In this document: positions 34,746-46,903 of the stretch, in pieces
Layout: every line of letters starts with the position of its first letter
Numbering within the stretch: the first letter of the stretch is position 1
DNA from: Amaurobius ferox
Lineage: Eukaryota > Arthropoda > Arachnida > Araneae > Amaurobiidae
Assembly: GCA_951213105.1 (NCBI GenBank)
Contig: OX578153.1
Location: 54,746,020 to 54,810,019, forward strand
Reading direction: 5' to 3'
Length of the DNA stretch: 64,000 bases
Made by a program: the position numbers and the translations under genes
Notes under the pieces: generated by a model
What the model was told of the DNA's origin: nothing
The model's input: only the letters and a program-made list of their open reading frames with translations
Database searches by the model: none

Positions 34746-35037
34746 TGATGCCGACACGTGCATTAATGCCGTATGTGGTCGAGCTCGGAAAGAATTATGT
34801 TTTGAATAAAAGAAAGTAATAATAAGTAAAAGACAAAATTTAATTTAATAATGAGATTGAATTTAATATTGAATTTAATAATGAATTTATTAATGAGATG
34901 TTAATTCAGTATTAAGATAGAGATATGCATGAAAATGATAATTTGAAATATGTGTATTATATTATTGTGTATATATGTATGTACTAGCATAAATATTTAG
35001 TATATAGTATAGTAAGTGTATAACAGATTATTAAATC

Positions 35038-35915
35038 ATTGCGCTGAAAAAGAGTAGGCAAACAAATGAAAGAGCGAGGCAAGATGCTCCGATTGGCGAT
35101 AACATACAGCAGGATGTCAATATAAATGACATAGTAACAAATAATTCGGCTTTGACAAACAACAGGGTTTGCGTACAAACAGCAACAAATCAAGCGCAGC
35201 AAAATTCCTCTTTGCCAATTATGCAAATGTTGCCATCATTTGATGGGCAAAAAGATAACAATGTGCATTTTTTTACAATGCAGTTTAATGAAATAGCAGA
35301 ATTAACAGCGTGGATAGAATAAGAAAAAATTATTATGGTAAAATCTAGATTAAAGGGAAAAGCACTACAATTTTTGGCAGAAAATATTACTCTGCAAAAA
35401 GAAAAATCTTATGAAAAATTTATGGAAATGTTAAAAACAAACTTGAAAGGAAGCAGACCTTAGTGCAAAAACATAATAATTTCAACAACCTAAAACATTT
35501 GCCAAACATGACCATAAAGGAGCTAGCACAGGAGATTGAAAACCAAGCGATCATATTTTTAGAGGTAGAAGAAACAATTGACCCAAAAGTAGAGACAATT
35601 ATAGAGAAAATAAAACATACAAAATTTTTACAAATACTCAGAGAGGATTTACGAACGGAAGTAAAGAAAAATGGCCCCAAAACCTTTGAGGACGCAGTTA
35701 GAACAGCGGAGGTAATCGAATCCGCATTAGATGAAGAAAACGATATTATAAATACTATTGAAGTAGAAAAAAAAATAATTGAGAATGCGGAGATAAACAA
35801 TGTCAAAACGGAAAATACTACAGAGAAGCCGCCACAGAAATTTTGTATAGCTTGCGGACGTAACAACCATTGGATGGCCGAATGCTTTACGCTTCAAAAG
35901 GTACAAGAGAAATGA
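35038..35915 (+). pseudogene. Gag of the Ty3 element (stop and frameshift)
   Basis: The first frame carries a capsid-like segment (LPSFDGQKDNNVHFF ... KSRLKGKALQFLAE) with TAA at 35,320-35,322. A frameshift near 35,460 moves to a second frame that ends in a CCHC zinc knuckle, CIACGRNNHWMAEC (C-x2-C-x4-H-x4-C). Gag forms the virus-like particle and packages the RNA. No ATG is seen where the frame opens (after TAA at 35,032). Confidence 0.8.
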
Positions 35916-36326
35916 AAAAGTGCATTGACGAATGAAAAACAACAGCCAGGAAACCGCCAAATACCAAGAGAGACCCACAAATCAGAATAATTATGTAGAA
36001 TATAGTAAATCCAATTTTAGAAGAGTTAGTTACACAAAAAAAATGGGGAATACGACGTCGTACAGGAAACAACAACAGACAATTTCAAAGCAATAATAGG
36101 AGACAATATCAAAGTAATAGAAGACAATATGAAGTAATAGTCAATATCAAAATAATGGATATTTAAACTAAAAAAGGTATCTCGAAATAAAAGACAGATA
36201 GAAAATTATAGTGCATCAAATAAGGATTCGTAATCCCATAAAATTTCAAACAAAATTAATAAGGATGTACATAATTTCAAAGAACATTTACTAAATTCAA
36301 CTTATGGACAAAGTGACGCACTGCCT
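35916..36326. other. Degenerate Gag-Pol junction
   Basis: Asn/Gln-rich low-complexity sequence with CAATATCAAAGTAATAG-type repeats. Frames are broken. No domain recognised. Confidence 0.4.
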
Positions 36327-37148
36327 ATGATAAATATAAATTTAGAAAATATAAAAACAGTTGCTCTCATAGACAGTGGCGCTAGTGTGAGTTTATTGTC
36401 AGACCAAATTTTTCCAAAAATCAAAAATAAAATCAAAATTAACTATTTATCCAGACAAGTGAAAATCCAAACTATGACTAAAGAAAACATACAGTTACCA
36501 AAATATTTAAGCTTCAGCTTCAAAATCGAAAACAAAAGATGTAAAAATTCATTTTTTATTACTAGACAATTGAACAAATCAACCTATGAAATAATTTTAG
36601 GATTTTACTTCCTCAGAAGTCATAACGCTATAATTGACACAAATAAATTAACATTAAAATTTGTTAAAGAATCTGTATCTATTCCATTTCAAAACAAAAA
36701 TCAAAAAACATCACAGGAACCAGAAAATAAACGTACAAGAGTGGAGCATATTCAATGCTTAAATGCAAGCTTGTCACATAAAATTAAATTACTCCCCCAA
36801 GAAACAAAATCAATAAAATTAAAATTAAGTGAAAACTACTTTGAAGATAAGGCTGTAACGTTAAACATTACAAATTCATTGAAAGATTTACATACGGAGT
36901 GTTCGTCACTTTATGTAAATAATAGAAAATTTATTTCTACAGTTATTACAAATAAAACAGAAGAAGAAATTCAACTAAATAAAAATATGATTTTCGGAAC
37001 TGTAACACCGCAATTTGAAATTTTTGACGAACAACATAATAATGATAAAATTTTACAGGTTAAAAACATAGAAAGTTTAAATAACTCACACAAAATTGAG
37101 ATTTCAGCTTTACGAAAAGCGGAATTAACACCGCAAAATTTTAATTAG
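36327..37148 (+). pseudogene. Aspartic protease and N-terminal Pol region of the Ty3 element
   Basis: Open frame of 273 codons. The retropepsin signature ALIDSGASVSLLS lies near residues 13-25, and the second conserved strand ILGFYFLRSHNAIID near 90-104. This protease matures Gag and Pol by self-dimerisation. The frame stops at TAG 37,146; in an active element it would continue into RT, so it is scored as part of a broken pol. Confidence 0.85.
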
Positions 37149-38956
37149 ATCATTTACAAAACAATAAAAAACATATGCTGCTTGAACTGCTTTTACAAAA
37201 TTATGATGTATTTTCAAAATCATATAAAACGCTGGGAATGACGGAGGAAACAGTACCTGAATTTAATCTGCTACACTAATACCCAATACAATGTAAACCC
37301 CTTGCCAAAGATGTTAAAACCTGTACTCGAGAGTGAAATAAAACAATTGTGTGAAGCAGGGATAATTGAAAAGAGTACAAGTAATTAGGCTTTCCCATGT
37401 TTACTAATTAAAAAGAAAACCAATAGTAATAACAGTAGCAGCAGTAAAGAACAAAAATATCGTGTAGCAGTAGATTATAGACTCCTAAATCAGATTACTG
37501 AATTACTGCCCATAAATATTGGTAAAATTAGCGACATTCTGCACAACATCTCAGGCGACAGGTTATATACTGCCATTGATTAAAAAGCTGCATTTTTTCA
37601 AATTAAAATCAAACCTGGATATAGTTTAATGTTAACGTTCGTGACGAACAAAGGATTATTCAAACATAATAGAATCCTTTTGGTGCAAAAAACTCATCAA
37701 GTTATTTTTCAGTATTAATGATGAAATGCTTAGGAGATTTAAAAGAACAGAAAATCGAATTTTCTTTAGATTATATTGTAATTGCCTCAAATAAATTTCA
37801 GGAAATGTTGGATAGAATAAAAATTATCTTTGCAAGATTATGTAAATTTGGGTTAACTACTGACCTTTCAAAATTACAAATGTGTAAACAGAAAATTAAA
37901 TTTTTGGGATTTAAGATAAGTAAGGAAGGCATAACAACTTCAGATGAAAATGTAAAAAAAATAACGAATTTCCCTGTGCCAACGTCAGTAAAAAAAGTAA
38001 AATCATTTTTAGGTTTATGCAATTACTTCAGAAATATCATTCCAAATTTTTCTGAACTATGCAACCCGTTAATTGAGTTAACAAAGAAAGACAAGAAATT
38101 TATATATACGGAGAAATGCGAAGGAGGGTTTGTAAAACTACAAAATGAAATTTTGTCAAAACCGGTAGTCAGGGCAGCCGATTTGTCAAAGCAATTTTTT
38201 TTGTCAACAGACTGTTCAAAAGTAGCCGCGTCGGGAATTTTGCTTCAATCAGTGAATGGAAATTTGCATCCGATCCAGTATCATAGCAGAAAACTTTCCG
38301 ACTGTGAAAAGAAATATCCGAGCATGAAACTAGAATTGCTAGCAATTCATGATGCTATAATATATTTCAAAAATTTTTTATATGGTACGCACTTTACAAT
38401 TTTTACAGATTCTAAAGCATTAACGCATTATATTCATTTAGAAAATCAAAATTCTGATTTAATCGCAAGATGGATATTAAATTTAAAACAATTTTTTTTT
38501 GACATAAAATATATTAACGGACAAGATAATCCCAGCGATTTTATGTCACGTCAAATTTTTTCTGAACAAACTAAGACTAAATTAATAAAAAATGTTATTG
38601 CTAATGACAGCGCTATAACAATAACCAAAATTTTAGAAAAACAAGCAAAAGATAGAGAGATAAAGAAAATTATTAACGGACCGAATGCAAAACCAAAACA
38701 TCCAAAATATGTAAATAAATACTATAGAGATTTAAAATCGGGATTGATTATGCTCAAAACGACTAGGTCTATTAGAAATCCTGTTCAAAATGACAGAATT
38801 GTGATTCCACACAGTCTAAAATTCGGAGTTATTGAGTTAGCTCATACACCTCATTTCGGAATAGAAAAGACCTATCAAATTCTGAATAGAAAGTATTACT
38901 GGATAAGGGCGTACAAGGATGCAAAGAATTTTTGCGCATCATGTGATGCATGTTAA
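37149..38956 (+). pseudogene. RT, RNase H and integrase zinc finger of the Ty3 element
   Basis: The RT N-terminal half (37,149-37,717) is recognisable through frameshifts and stops: YRVAVDYRLLNQIT, then YTAID followed by a stop and AAFFQIKI. The later frame (37,718-38,956) gives the catalytic region as SLDYIVIAS, where the second Asp of the YxDD box has become Tyr, so RT would be dead. It continues with the FLGFKIS thumb, RNase H (LSTDCSKVAASGILL, KLELLAIHDAI, FTDSKALTH) and the integrase HHCC finger (HTPHFG ... CASCDAC). Confidence 0.88.
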
Positions 38957-40006
38957 TGTTTTAAAAATAAGGCTATAAGATCTATGGTATTACAACGTGG
39001 GCCACGCCCAAATTAACAAAATCATGCAGTTGCATTAGATATAGTAGGGAAATTACGCAGAAATAATGATCAACACGAATACATAATTACTATGATTGAC
39101 CACTATTCGAGATTCCTGGAGGCTGTACCCGTGAGAAATAAAAATACTGCGACCGTATTATAGGTCCTAACCAGTTGGGTAGCAGTAAATGGAGTTCTAA
39201 TGTGGCAATTAATGGACAATGCCAAACAACTTAAAAGCGAGGAATTTAAAAAATTCGCAGAGCAATATGGTATAAAACTGAAGTATACATCAATATATAA
39301 GTCAAGCTCAAATGCAACTTTAAAGAAATCACTTATACATAAAAAATTCTTTAGCAACAATGGCAAATGAAACCTTCAATTGGCATAAAGTATTGCCATA
39401 TGTAAAGTTATTTCATAATGCGACACCTAGCGCAAATATAGACCACAGTCCCGCTATTTTGTTTCTTACTAGAGAATTGAAATTACCCGGAGAAAATAAT
39501 CTGGAAATAACAAATCCAGATGACAGCCCGAGTTTAACGCAAACCGAATACGATAATGAAGTCAGTGAAGCACTTACATTAGCGGAAAAGATTAATAAAT
39601 TTACGAAACAGAAACAAATACAGGCGCAAATTCGGCAGGAAAGGGTTTGTAAAATAGTAAGGGAAAAAAGTAATTGAAAGGGCAGATTGCATATTTAAAG
39701 TATTTACGACCCACCACAGCGTTACAAAAAAAATTTCAAGGACCGTATTGCATTGTAAAGGTGATACGTAACAATAATTACGCTATCACGCCTATGTATG
39801 ATCCAAACAAAAAATGGATAGTTGTTCACGCGAATAAATTATATAAAGCAGAACCGCGCAAAAAATATTTACAAAATAATCAGACACGGCGAACTTCTGA
39901 CAGAAGTCAATCGCATGTAAAGAAAAATTACGATAACGACAAGAAGAATCAATATAATGTCAGTCCCATGAGATATAATTTGCGAAAACGCAAAAATGTA
40001 GTGTAA
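38957..40006 (+). pseudogene. Integrase core and GPY/F domain of the Ty3 element (broken)
   Basis: The core is readable across stops: ALDIVGKL (first Asp), TMIDHYSRFLEAVPV and LMDNAKQLKSEEF (second Asp). The region of the catalytic Glu is rearranged (SSNATLKKS), so the DDE triad is incomplete. The 39,360-39,677 frame is the C-terminal helix region (NWHKVLPYVKLFHN). The 39,674-40,006 frame has the GPY/F module KKFQGPYCIVKVI and a basic tail. Confidence 0.82.
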
Positions 40007-42449
40007 AGTAGATGTAAGAAAGGTAGTAAATGTATATAATTATAAATGTAATAATTAAGTAAATGTAAATATGAGGATAAAACAAAAATAAAATGTAAAT
40101 AATTAAACATTCCTGTGAAACATAAGTCATAATATAATAAATACATATCGGAAAAAAGATGTATAAGTGGTAAATACTACATAAAAAAACCCTCAATGTT
40201 TTAAAATTAAATAAACTGATGTGTAGAGAAAGGTAGAGAGAGATAAATAAATTTGTCTTATTTGTAATTTGTCTTACTTGTAATGTGTATTACTTGTAAT
40301 TTGTCTTGCTTGTACAACAAATGATGGATATAAATGTAGAGGGCACCAAAGTGTTAGCACGTCTTTTCCAGTGATACGATGCTTGAGATGAAGTGTATAT
40401 GCTGTCTTTTTTATTGTGCTTGTCTTGAAAAAATACGTACGGGAAAATTAATAAAATGCAAAATAAAGTGAATGGAACATGGTAAAAGCAAGTACATAAT
40501 AATTAAAATCATAAAATTATTCATTAGTTCATAAAAAGCCGATATAATACAAGCAAAATCATAAATAAATAAATAAATAAAATTTTGAAGACAAAATAAA
40601 CAGCCACAGCTGATATAAAAATAATTAGTAAACAAATAAATATATATTGCATAAATAGTTTATACAGACCTTTTTCGAAAACACGTAATCTAAAAAACAA
40701 AATAAAAGTTAATCACATAAATGAATTAATAAAGCTTGAATAAATAAGATAAGTTTCCCATCCTTCACAGTCAGCATAAAAGCCCGTGTTTGGGGCAGTT
40801 TACGGCGAAAACTTCTACCCTTCAATATAAATATCCAGGCTAAAAATAAACATCAGCAGAAAAACTTCCAGGATAGTACGCTAATAATATAAATACGTTA
40901 TTGTAAACATACAAGCAATGTATCGAAATTTAAAATTATAATTGCAGGCAATTATAGTTCTTTAAAAATACCGGCCGGTAAAATACATTAGGAAAAAACA
41001 TGAAATGTATGTAAAATAATAAGTATTGAGTATTATTAAGAAATTATTTCATTAAGCAAACATCACTGCACATAAAAAGAAATAACAGACAAAATTAAAT
41101 ATGAAAGAATGATATTAAAATAAATAAATATGTAAAATTTTGCTGAAATGGGAACATAAAGTCAGTTAAATCAATAACATAACAATAAAGCATATTATAT
41201 TCATAATAGTATATATAAATATATCACGCGTTGTTGCAACAAAAAGATAAATAAATGCAATGAATTCAGAGCACATGAAAATAAAAATAATCAATAATAA
41301 AAATAATGTGTATTCAAACTGTGATATCAAGACTGTGTTAAGGTCAAAACAGAAATAGTAAATATATATATATATATATATAATAAAGTAAATAGAATTA
41401 ATAACAAAATATGTAGAATAAATATAAATAATAATACAAAAAAAAACAGGAAAGGAAAAATTGGAATTCCATTTCTCAAAGGATACAGATAAGCTTAATA
41501 TCATAGCGTACACAGTCAGTATCGGATAGTCAGAAGCCCGTGTTTTCGAAGAATACTACCGCCAATTGTAACGATTACGATTAAAACTTGAGCAAAACAG
41601 GGAATGAGACAGTTAAAATCCCTCTAACGTAAGGTTGGCTACTTCAAACAATGAAGGCTCCCATTCAGGGTCTCCGTTCAGGTCAAGCGGATACGCAATT
41701 GCCATGTAAACTCATTCTTGGAAGGGAGGCAATCTTCTTTTCGGGCAAGCGAGATTTTTATCTCTCTCTGTGTTTAGATTCCCCCGAAAGGGCGTCAGGA
41801 GAGGAGTTTAAAGGCCAAATGCTCGTGTCTTGAGATGCATTATATTTTGGTGTAACGGAAATAGTACATATTTAGATACTTTAACTGCCGCTAGATAAAT
41901 AGATGTTCATAACTGCCATGATTATTACACGCATAAACACAGTTATATAGCATGTTATTTGTATTACTAAATAAGAAATGTTTACATAAAAAAATAGTGT
42001 GAAAAATATTTACATCTGTGAAAATAGGAAATGAAGGTAACGAATTACATATAATGTAATGTAGTAAACGTGTATAAAAATTGAAGTGCAAAATGACAAT
42101 TATAATATGTTCTTCATTCGAACTCTACAATAGACTGTAATTAGAAACATAATGAAAATATAGATATTTCAGTACCAGAACTTTGACAGTGATGTCACAG
42201 AACAATGACTATGACACAGAACATTATTCAGTGCTACAATAACATATGTTCTAAAAGATATATAGTTTGCCTTCCAATGTTACAATATAGTGTGTCTTCC
42301 GTGCAGTGATCTATATTTCTGTGACAGATATGTGTGCAGTGGATCGAATCAATATTTCCTTAGTACACGCAATGTGCACACATATATTTTCAGTGCTTTA
42401 TAATACTTTCTCAGGTACAGATGTGTGTGTCATGATAATAGTGCCTCTA
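40007..42449. other. Long 3' non-coding region of the Ty3 element
   Basis: About 2.4 kb, very AT-rich. I see no envelope-like frame on the plus strand and only low-complexity frames on the minus strand. A motif with AGCCCGTGTTT recurs at ~40,782 and ~41,536. A purine-rich stretch (GGAGAGGAGTTTAAAGG, ~41,799-41,815) followed at 41,851 by TGTAACGG could be the true polypurine tract and LTR start. Confidence 0.45.
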
Positions 42450-43355
42450 TGTAAAAATATTTGTTCAGTGCAAATTTTTTACCGTGTTTTGGATTTTTTT
42501 TCTCAACAAGGAGGATATCATTTCGTACAATACTTGTACTACATGTTGAACTTGCAATTACGAATGCCAAGAAAGATAATGAGCAATCTAAATGCAGCAG
42601 AAGAAACCAATTGAAACGTAATCATAGATAAACAGCGTTCATCCCCATCTGCATCAACGACAAATGGAAGAAGTGGTATGAAACCAAAGGAAAAAAAATT
42701 CCCCAAAGTTTGTTCCAGAAAGTTCGGCAGATTTGAATTTTCGAGAACTAACTAACAACATGTAAATTGAGTTGTTCAAAAAATATCTATCGTGAGCACA
42801 CAAAAAGAAAGCGTGGCTCAGAAGTGTGATGTGCAATAGAATCTTACAGCATAGTGATTGCGCAATAAATGCTCAAATGCAAGAGAAAATAGGTATTTAT
42901 GTGTTTCACTTGTCACTAATTATCACGGAAAGCATACATTTAACGGTTATCTAATAATGAACAATTAGTTCGTACGAATCTATGTCGTAATAATGAGTTC
43001 TTGTATTTTAAACAAAAGAACTATTTTGAGTTTCGGTAGATTAAAAGAAAGTGTCTAAATATATGTGTCAATTATATTATGTGTGTAAATATGTTTATTA
43101 ATGTAATATTGGTAGCGCTAGATGTATTATAATTATGGATGTATTAATAGTATTACTAATCAAGAAATAAATAGATATCTATGGACTTAAATATAAAAAA
43201 AATTGGTCAATGTAGATAAGTGTGTTTATTTATAACTTGTGTATTTGTCTCTCCGGCTTGAGCACCGGGAGTTTGCATGCTCCACCCTTAGTGAAGGCAT
43301 CAAGTGTAAGTCCTAGTATAGTAATTTTTGATAAGGAAAACCTTACCTTATGACA
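42450..43355 (+). repeat. 3' LTR
   Basis: Match to 33,828-34,745, with the same end (TTATGACA). It may extend left to ~41,851 if the left LTR is truncated. Confidence 0.75.
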
Positions 43356-44432
43356 TAATTTTCAACGATGACGCGAGTAAGATCAACCCCATTACACTAG
43401 TATTAGCCGTTCTCGCTCTACCTTTGAAAATATGTCCTGTTACTAAATGAGAACGAAAATTGAACTAAAAGTGCAAATTCGGTGTCATTTTATATCAATA
43501 TGGGTATTATTTTGTGCAATTAAACTTACTATAACGAATTACTGAAGAAATAAAGAGAACGTAAATATGAGTCTTCAGGGAAAGTCATTTGCTTCCCATA
43601 TCAGATTTTTACTTTCCTTGCAATACATGGTAATGTATAGGGAAAGTATTGGAATCCTGCCGAAAATCGCTGCTCCAGTTTCGACGAATCTACATGTTTT
43701 GAAACCTCTAGAATACTTTTAAGCCTAACACACGTTTAGCGTAACGTAATAAAACACTTTTTAGCGTAACGTCTGTGTGTGTGTCTGTCTGTGTGTCTTT
43801 GTGCAATAAATGTTTCCACTCTAACTCAAAAACTAATGGACCGAATTTCATAAAATTTGATATGTCAATCTATTGGGTGTGACCCTGGGGCTGATTAGAT
43901 TTTGGTACGATTAAAAAAACATAACAAACCTTTTTTGCGAAATGACTGCGAAATGTAAAAATGCCATGTATAAACTCATGTTAAAATTCCAATTGACCAA
44001 ATTTCACAACATTTGGTAGATAAATTACTTGTGGGATACTCTGGTGCTGATTAGATTTTGATATGATTAGGAAAATGACAACCTGCCTTTTTCTATGAAA
44101 TGGCCCGAAAAAATTGCCAAAATCTGAAAAAGAAGACTACGTATGCTCAAATGTGTCAATTACATTTTTGTTTAATTCCCAGTATCTGACGAGGAAAATA
44201 TTTTAACCAACTCCATTACTTTAGGCCTAACCGTTCTCAAGATATTTGAGATATCCTGCATTTTTGTTACGCCGATTTCGGAAAAATGTCTAATTACCAA
44301 ATAAAAAAAAATTGAATTAAAAATGCAAATTAAGTGTTATTTGATCCATTTAAACTGAATCTAGTAAATTATTAAAGAAATAAAGAAAAATGAACTTGAG
44401 ACTGTAGAGAAGGTCATGTGCTGCCTGCATAA
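43356..44432 (-). mobile_element. Two minus-strand HINE-like units (one cut by the LTR)
   Basis: 43,356-43,605 is the 5' part of a unit ending CATATCAGA. 43,606-44,432 is a nearly full unit with hairpin, CA/GT run and modules, its start diverged (CTGCATAAG). Orientation is opposite to the unit at 33,581. Confidence 0.75.
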
Positions 44433-45016
44433 GTTGTTTACTTTCCCTGCAATACATGGTAATGTATAGGGGAAGCATTGGGATCATGTCGAAAATCGCA
44501 ACTCGAGTTTTCGTAGGATCTACACGTTTTGGGAACTGTAGAACACGAAACAATTACTTTTAGCCTGACGTCTGTGTGTGTGTGTGACTGTCTGCCTGTC
44601 TATGTGTGTCTGTCTGCCTGTCTGTGAGTATATCTGTATCCTCCCTAACTGAAAAACTTATGGACCGAATTTCATAAAACTTGGTAGGTAATTCACTTGT
44701 GTGTGACCCTGGTGCTGATTAGATTTTGGTACGTTTCGGAAAAAATAACCACCTGTTTTTGCAAAATGGACAGCAAAAATCATTAAAGCCTAAAATAGAA
44801 AAATACGTATACTCAAATATATCCATTAAATGCTTGTTTTATATATAATTTTTAACAAAGAAACGAATAAGAACAACCGTAATACACTAGGACTAGCCGT
44901 CCTCGAGATATTCTAGGTTTTTCGTATTGTCTCTACACCACCTTTGAAAATTAGTTCAGTTACCAAATGAGAACGAAAATTGAATTAAAAGTGAATTAAA
45001 TATAATTAAAATAAAG
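44433..45016 (-). mobile_element. HINE-like unit split by the Polinton (3' part)
   Basis: Starts with the reversed hairpin and runs to TTAAAATAAAG, where the Polinton begins. It resumes at 62,197 with AGAACGTGGATATAAG and ends near 62,246. The rejoined sequence is the normal family sequence. Confidence 0.85.
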
Positions 45017-45268
45017 AGTAGTATATATATGCACGTACGAGCGCACATGTACTTTATACACTAAAAACTATATTTTATAGCTTATTTTTTATCTTTTTTA
45101 TATATAAAAAAAGGTATCGATCCATTTTAATATTAAAAACATGATTTTATAGCTAAATAAGGCCTTTTTTACATTTAGACCAAATTTTAACTTTTTTTAG
45201 ATAAATGCGTGAAAAAAGAGGACTTCCAAATGAATGGAAGTCCTCTAAGCTTTAAAATAAATGGGGGA
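45017..45268 (+). repeat. Polinton left terminal inverted repeat
   Basis: Begins AGTAGTATATATATGCACG and matches the reverse complement of 61,938-62,190 with one clear mismatch (ATGATTTTA versus ATGCTTTTA) and a 1-bp indel near the inner edge. It contains the hairpin GAGGACTTCCA...TGGAAGTCCTC at 45,217-45,244. Confidence 0.95.
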
Positions 45269-45372
45269 CCGTTAGTCCGTCCATAAAAGAAGAGAATATG
45301 GGAAAATTACGGTGAAAAAAAATTATTTTCAAAGTTCTTTAGAAAATACAAGGATTTATATGAAAGTCAAGT

Positions 45373-45430
45373 TTAGATAAATGCTTGAAAAAAGAGGACT
45401 TCCAAATGAATGGAAGTCCTCTAAATATAT
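45373..45430. repeat. Second copy of the TIR hairpin segment
   Basis: Repeats about 55 bp of the inner TIR, including the same 11-bp stem hairpin (45,395-45,422). Together with the AGACGAT..ATCGTCT hairpin at ~45,531 it lies just beyond the leftmost gene, where transcript 3' ends are expected. Confidence 0.7.
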
Positions 45431-45578
45431 TAAAGATCTTTTAGTTAAAAACATATTAAAATATATACACCTTCACCCTGTTTTTAATAGAAAATGTTTA
45501 ACTAAACAAAATTAAAAAAAATATGTTAAAAGACGATCCCAAATCGTCTCAGAAAATGATAAAGAATAAAAAAAGTGA

Positions 45579-45848
45579 TTAAGCTTCCTCTAATTCATAT
45601 TCGTCATCACTCAAATACTTAAATATATATCTTCCTTTATTGATTTCATTTCTTGATTCATCAGAAAGTTTTACATGTTTTCTCGCAAGGATATACTCTT
45701 TTTCTTCAATTTCCACATATAATTTTACGATTACAAAAATTTTCCCAGCGTTTAAATTTTTTCTCAATGATATCAGATCATATTTCCCAGGATTTAAATT
45801 ATTTATATTAACTATTAAGGGATAACTCAGGTTATTGAACTCTTCCAT
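45579..45848 (-). CDS. Small Polinton terminal protein, left paralogue (possible ssDNA-binding fold)
   Basis: 89 residues, starting MEEFNNL, with a GKYDLISLRK strand, an alternating EEKEYILARKH stretch, a SDESRNEINKG turn and an RYIFKYLSDDEYELEEA end. Paralogues lie at the other end of the element (59,833, 60,218, 60,689) in mirror orientation. The short, strand-rich layout resembles small arthropod Polinton proteins that I suspect are OB-fold-like single-strand-binding proteins, but no catalytic or signature residue proves this. It starts at TAAATG behind the shared AATGTTTACTAATAAATG motif. Real and expressed: likely. Function: unknown. Confidence 0.65.
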   Translation of the reverse strand: MEEFNNLSYPLIVNINNLNPGKYDLISLRKNLNAGKIFVIVKLYVEIEEKEYILARKHVKLSDESRNEINKGRYIFKYLSDDEYELEEA

Positions 45849-45872
45849 TTATTAGTAAACATTTTTTATAAA
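45846..45872 (-). promoter_or_regulatory. Conserved Polinton start motif (left paralogue)
   Basis: On the minus strand: TTTATAAAA, then AATGTTTACTAATAAATG, at the start of the 45,579-45,848 gene. A TATA-like run sits ~20 bp before the ATG. The same block lies before 59,833, 60,218 and 60,689, and a CCTAATAAATG version before 55,308 and 55,560. Confidence 0.75.
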
Positions 45873-45941
45873 TTCTTCATAATCTGTAAAACCTCTGTCT
45901 TCAGACTCTCTAAATATTCTTACTGAGTTTTTTAAGATCAT
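45852..45941 (-). CDS. 29-codon ORF overlapping the leucine-rich-repeat gene stop
   Basis: The LRR gene's TAA overlaps this ATG (TAATG). The frame ends FTDYEEFIKNVY-stop exactly in the promoter motif of the next gene. A related sequence ending FTDYEEWMDL lies before the paralogue at 60,689. It may be a tiny gene, a remnant, or only a translation of conserved promoter DNA. Confidence 0.3.
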   Translation of the reverse strand: MILKNSVRIFRESEDRGFTDYEEFIKNVY

Positions 45942-46903
45942 TACTTAAAAATGCTGTCCCATCTTGCGATATGGAATTCCTCCTCCAAATAAGAGTTATT
46001 ATATACATTATTACTAAATCTTCTTAACATCAGGGGTAAATTTATTTTATCTTCATCATACCATATTTCATTTATTCTAGGCAAAAATATTAATTCAGTT
46101 AGAGATGTAATATCGTTTTCTCTACAATATAATTTTTTTAAATTAGTTAAATTTTTTATTCCTTCAAGAGATGTAATATCGTTTTCACTACAAGATAGTA
46201 TTTCTAAATTTATTAAATTTTTTATTCCTTCAAGTGAAGTTAATCTATTATCTACACAATATAATTCTTTTAAATTAGTTAAATTTTTTATTCCTTCAAG
46301 AGATGTAATATCGTTTTCACTACAAGATAGTATTTCTAAATTAGTTAAATTTTCTATTCCTTCAAGTGAAGTTAATCTATTATCTTTACAACTTAATTCT
46401 TTTAAACTAGTTAAATTTTCTATTCCTTCAAGAGATTTTAATTTATTTCCCTCACAATCTAATACTTTTAAATTCGTTAAATTTTCTATACCTTCAAGAG
46501 ATGTTAATTTATTTTTATTACAATTTAATGTTTCTAAATTCGTTAAATTTTCTATACCTTCAAGAGATGTTAATTTATTTTTATTACAATTTAATGTTTC
46601 TAAATTCGTTAAATTTTCTATTCCTTCAAGAGATGTTAATTTATTTCCTCTACATTTTAATACTTTTAAATTCGTTAAATTTTCTATTCCATCAAGAGAT
46701 TTTAATCTATTATCTTTACAATCTAATGTTTCTATATTTATTAAATTTTCTATTCCTTCAAGAGATTTTAATTTATTTCTCACACAATATAATTCTTTTA
46801 AATTAGTTAAATTTTCTATTCCTTCAAGAGATGTATCTCCTATACAATTAAATATAAAAATAGATTTCACTTCAGTAGGATTCTCTATATTTAAGAAAGA
46901 CAT
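45941..46903 (-). CDS. Leucine-rich-repeat protein, Polinton cargo
   Basis: 320 residues: a short cap (MSFLNIENPTEV), then eleven 22-residue repeats of the form LTNLKxLxCxxN(K/R/D)(L/I)xSLEGI(E/K)N, then a capping segment ending EEEFHIARWDSIFK. The Cys at position 9 and the short, strict period resemble LRRs of bacteria, protists and large DNA viruses more than animal receptor LRRs. There is no signal peptide or membrane segment, so the product should be cytosolic. Repeats four and five are identical in protein, so the array is still expanding. The shared start motif lies further upstream (ATG at 46,939-46,941), out of frame by an A-run (46,904-46,915), so the native N-terminus may be 13 residues longer. 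LRR proteins bind other proteins; the target is unknown. Confidence 0.85.
   Translation of the reverse strand: MSFLNIENPTEVKSIFIFNCIGDTSLEGIENLTNLKELYCVRNKLKSLEGIENLINIETLDCKDNRLKSLDGIENLTNLKVLKCRGNKLTSLEGIENLTNLETLNCNKNKLTSLEGIENLTNLETLNCNKNKLTSLEGIENLTNLKVLDCEGNKLKSLEGIENLTSLKELSCKDNRLTSLEGIENLTNLEILSCSENDITSLEGIKNLTNLKELYCVDNRLTSLEGIKNLINLEILSCSENDITSLEGIKNLTNLKKLYCRENDITSLTELIFLPRINEIWYDEDKINLPLMLRRFSNNVYNNSYLEEEFHIARWDSIFK

Larger units (their letters stand above)
33828..43355 (+). mobile_element. Decayed Ty3/gypsy LTR retrotransposon
   Basis: Direct terminal repeats (33,828-34,745 and 42,450-43,355) flank Gag, aspartic protease, RT, RNase H and integrase in that order, the Ty3/gypsy order. 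A GPY/F module ends the integrase. No convincing primer-binding site follows the left LTR, and no target duplication is visible: the left flank is a plus-strand and the right flank a minus-strand HINE-like unit. About 2.4 kb between integrase and right LTR holds no gene. Confidence 0.85.

Noticed and set aside
40007..42449. Envelope gene of the Ty3 element
   Set aside because: No plus-strand frame with signal peptide, cleavage site or membrane anchor; minus-strand hydrophobic frames are low-complexity AT artefacts.
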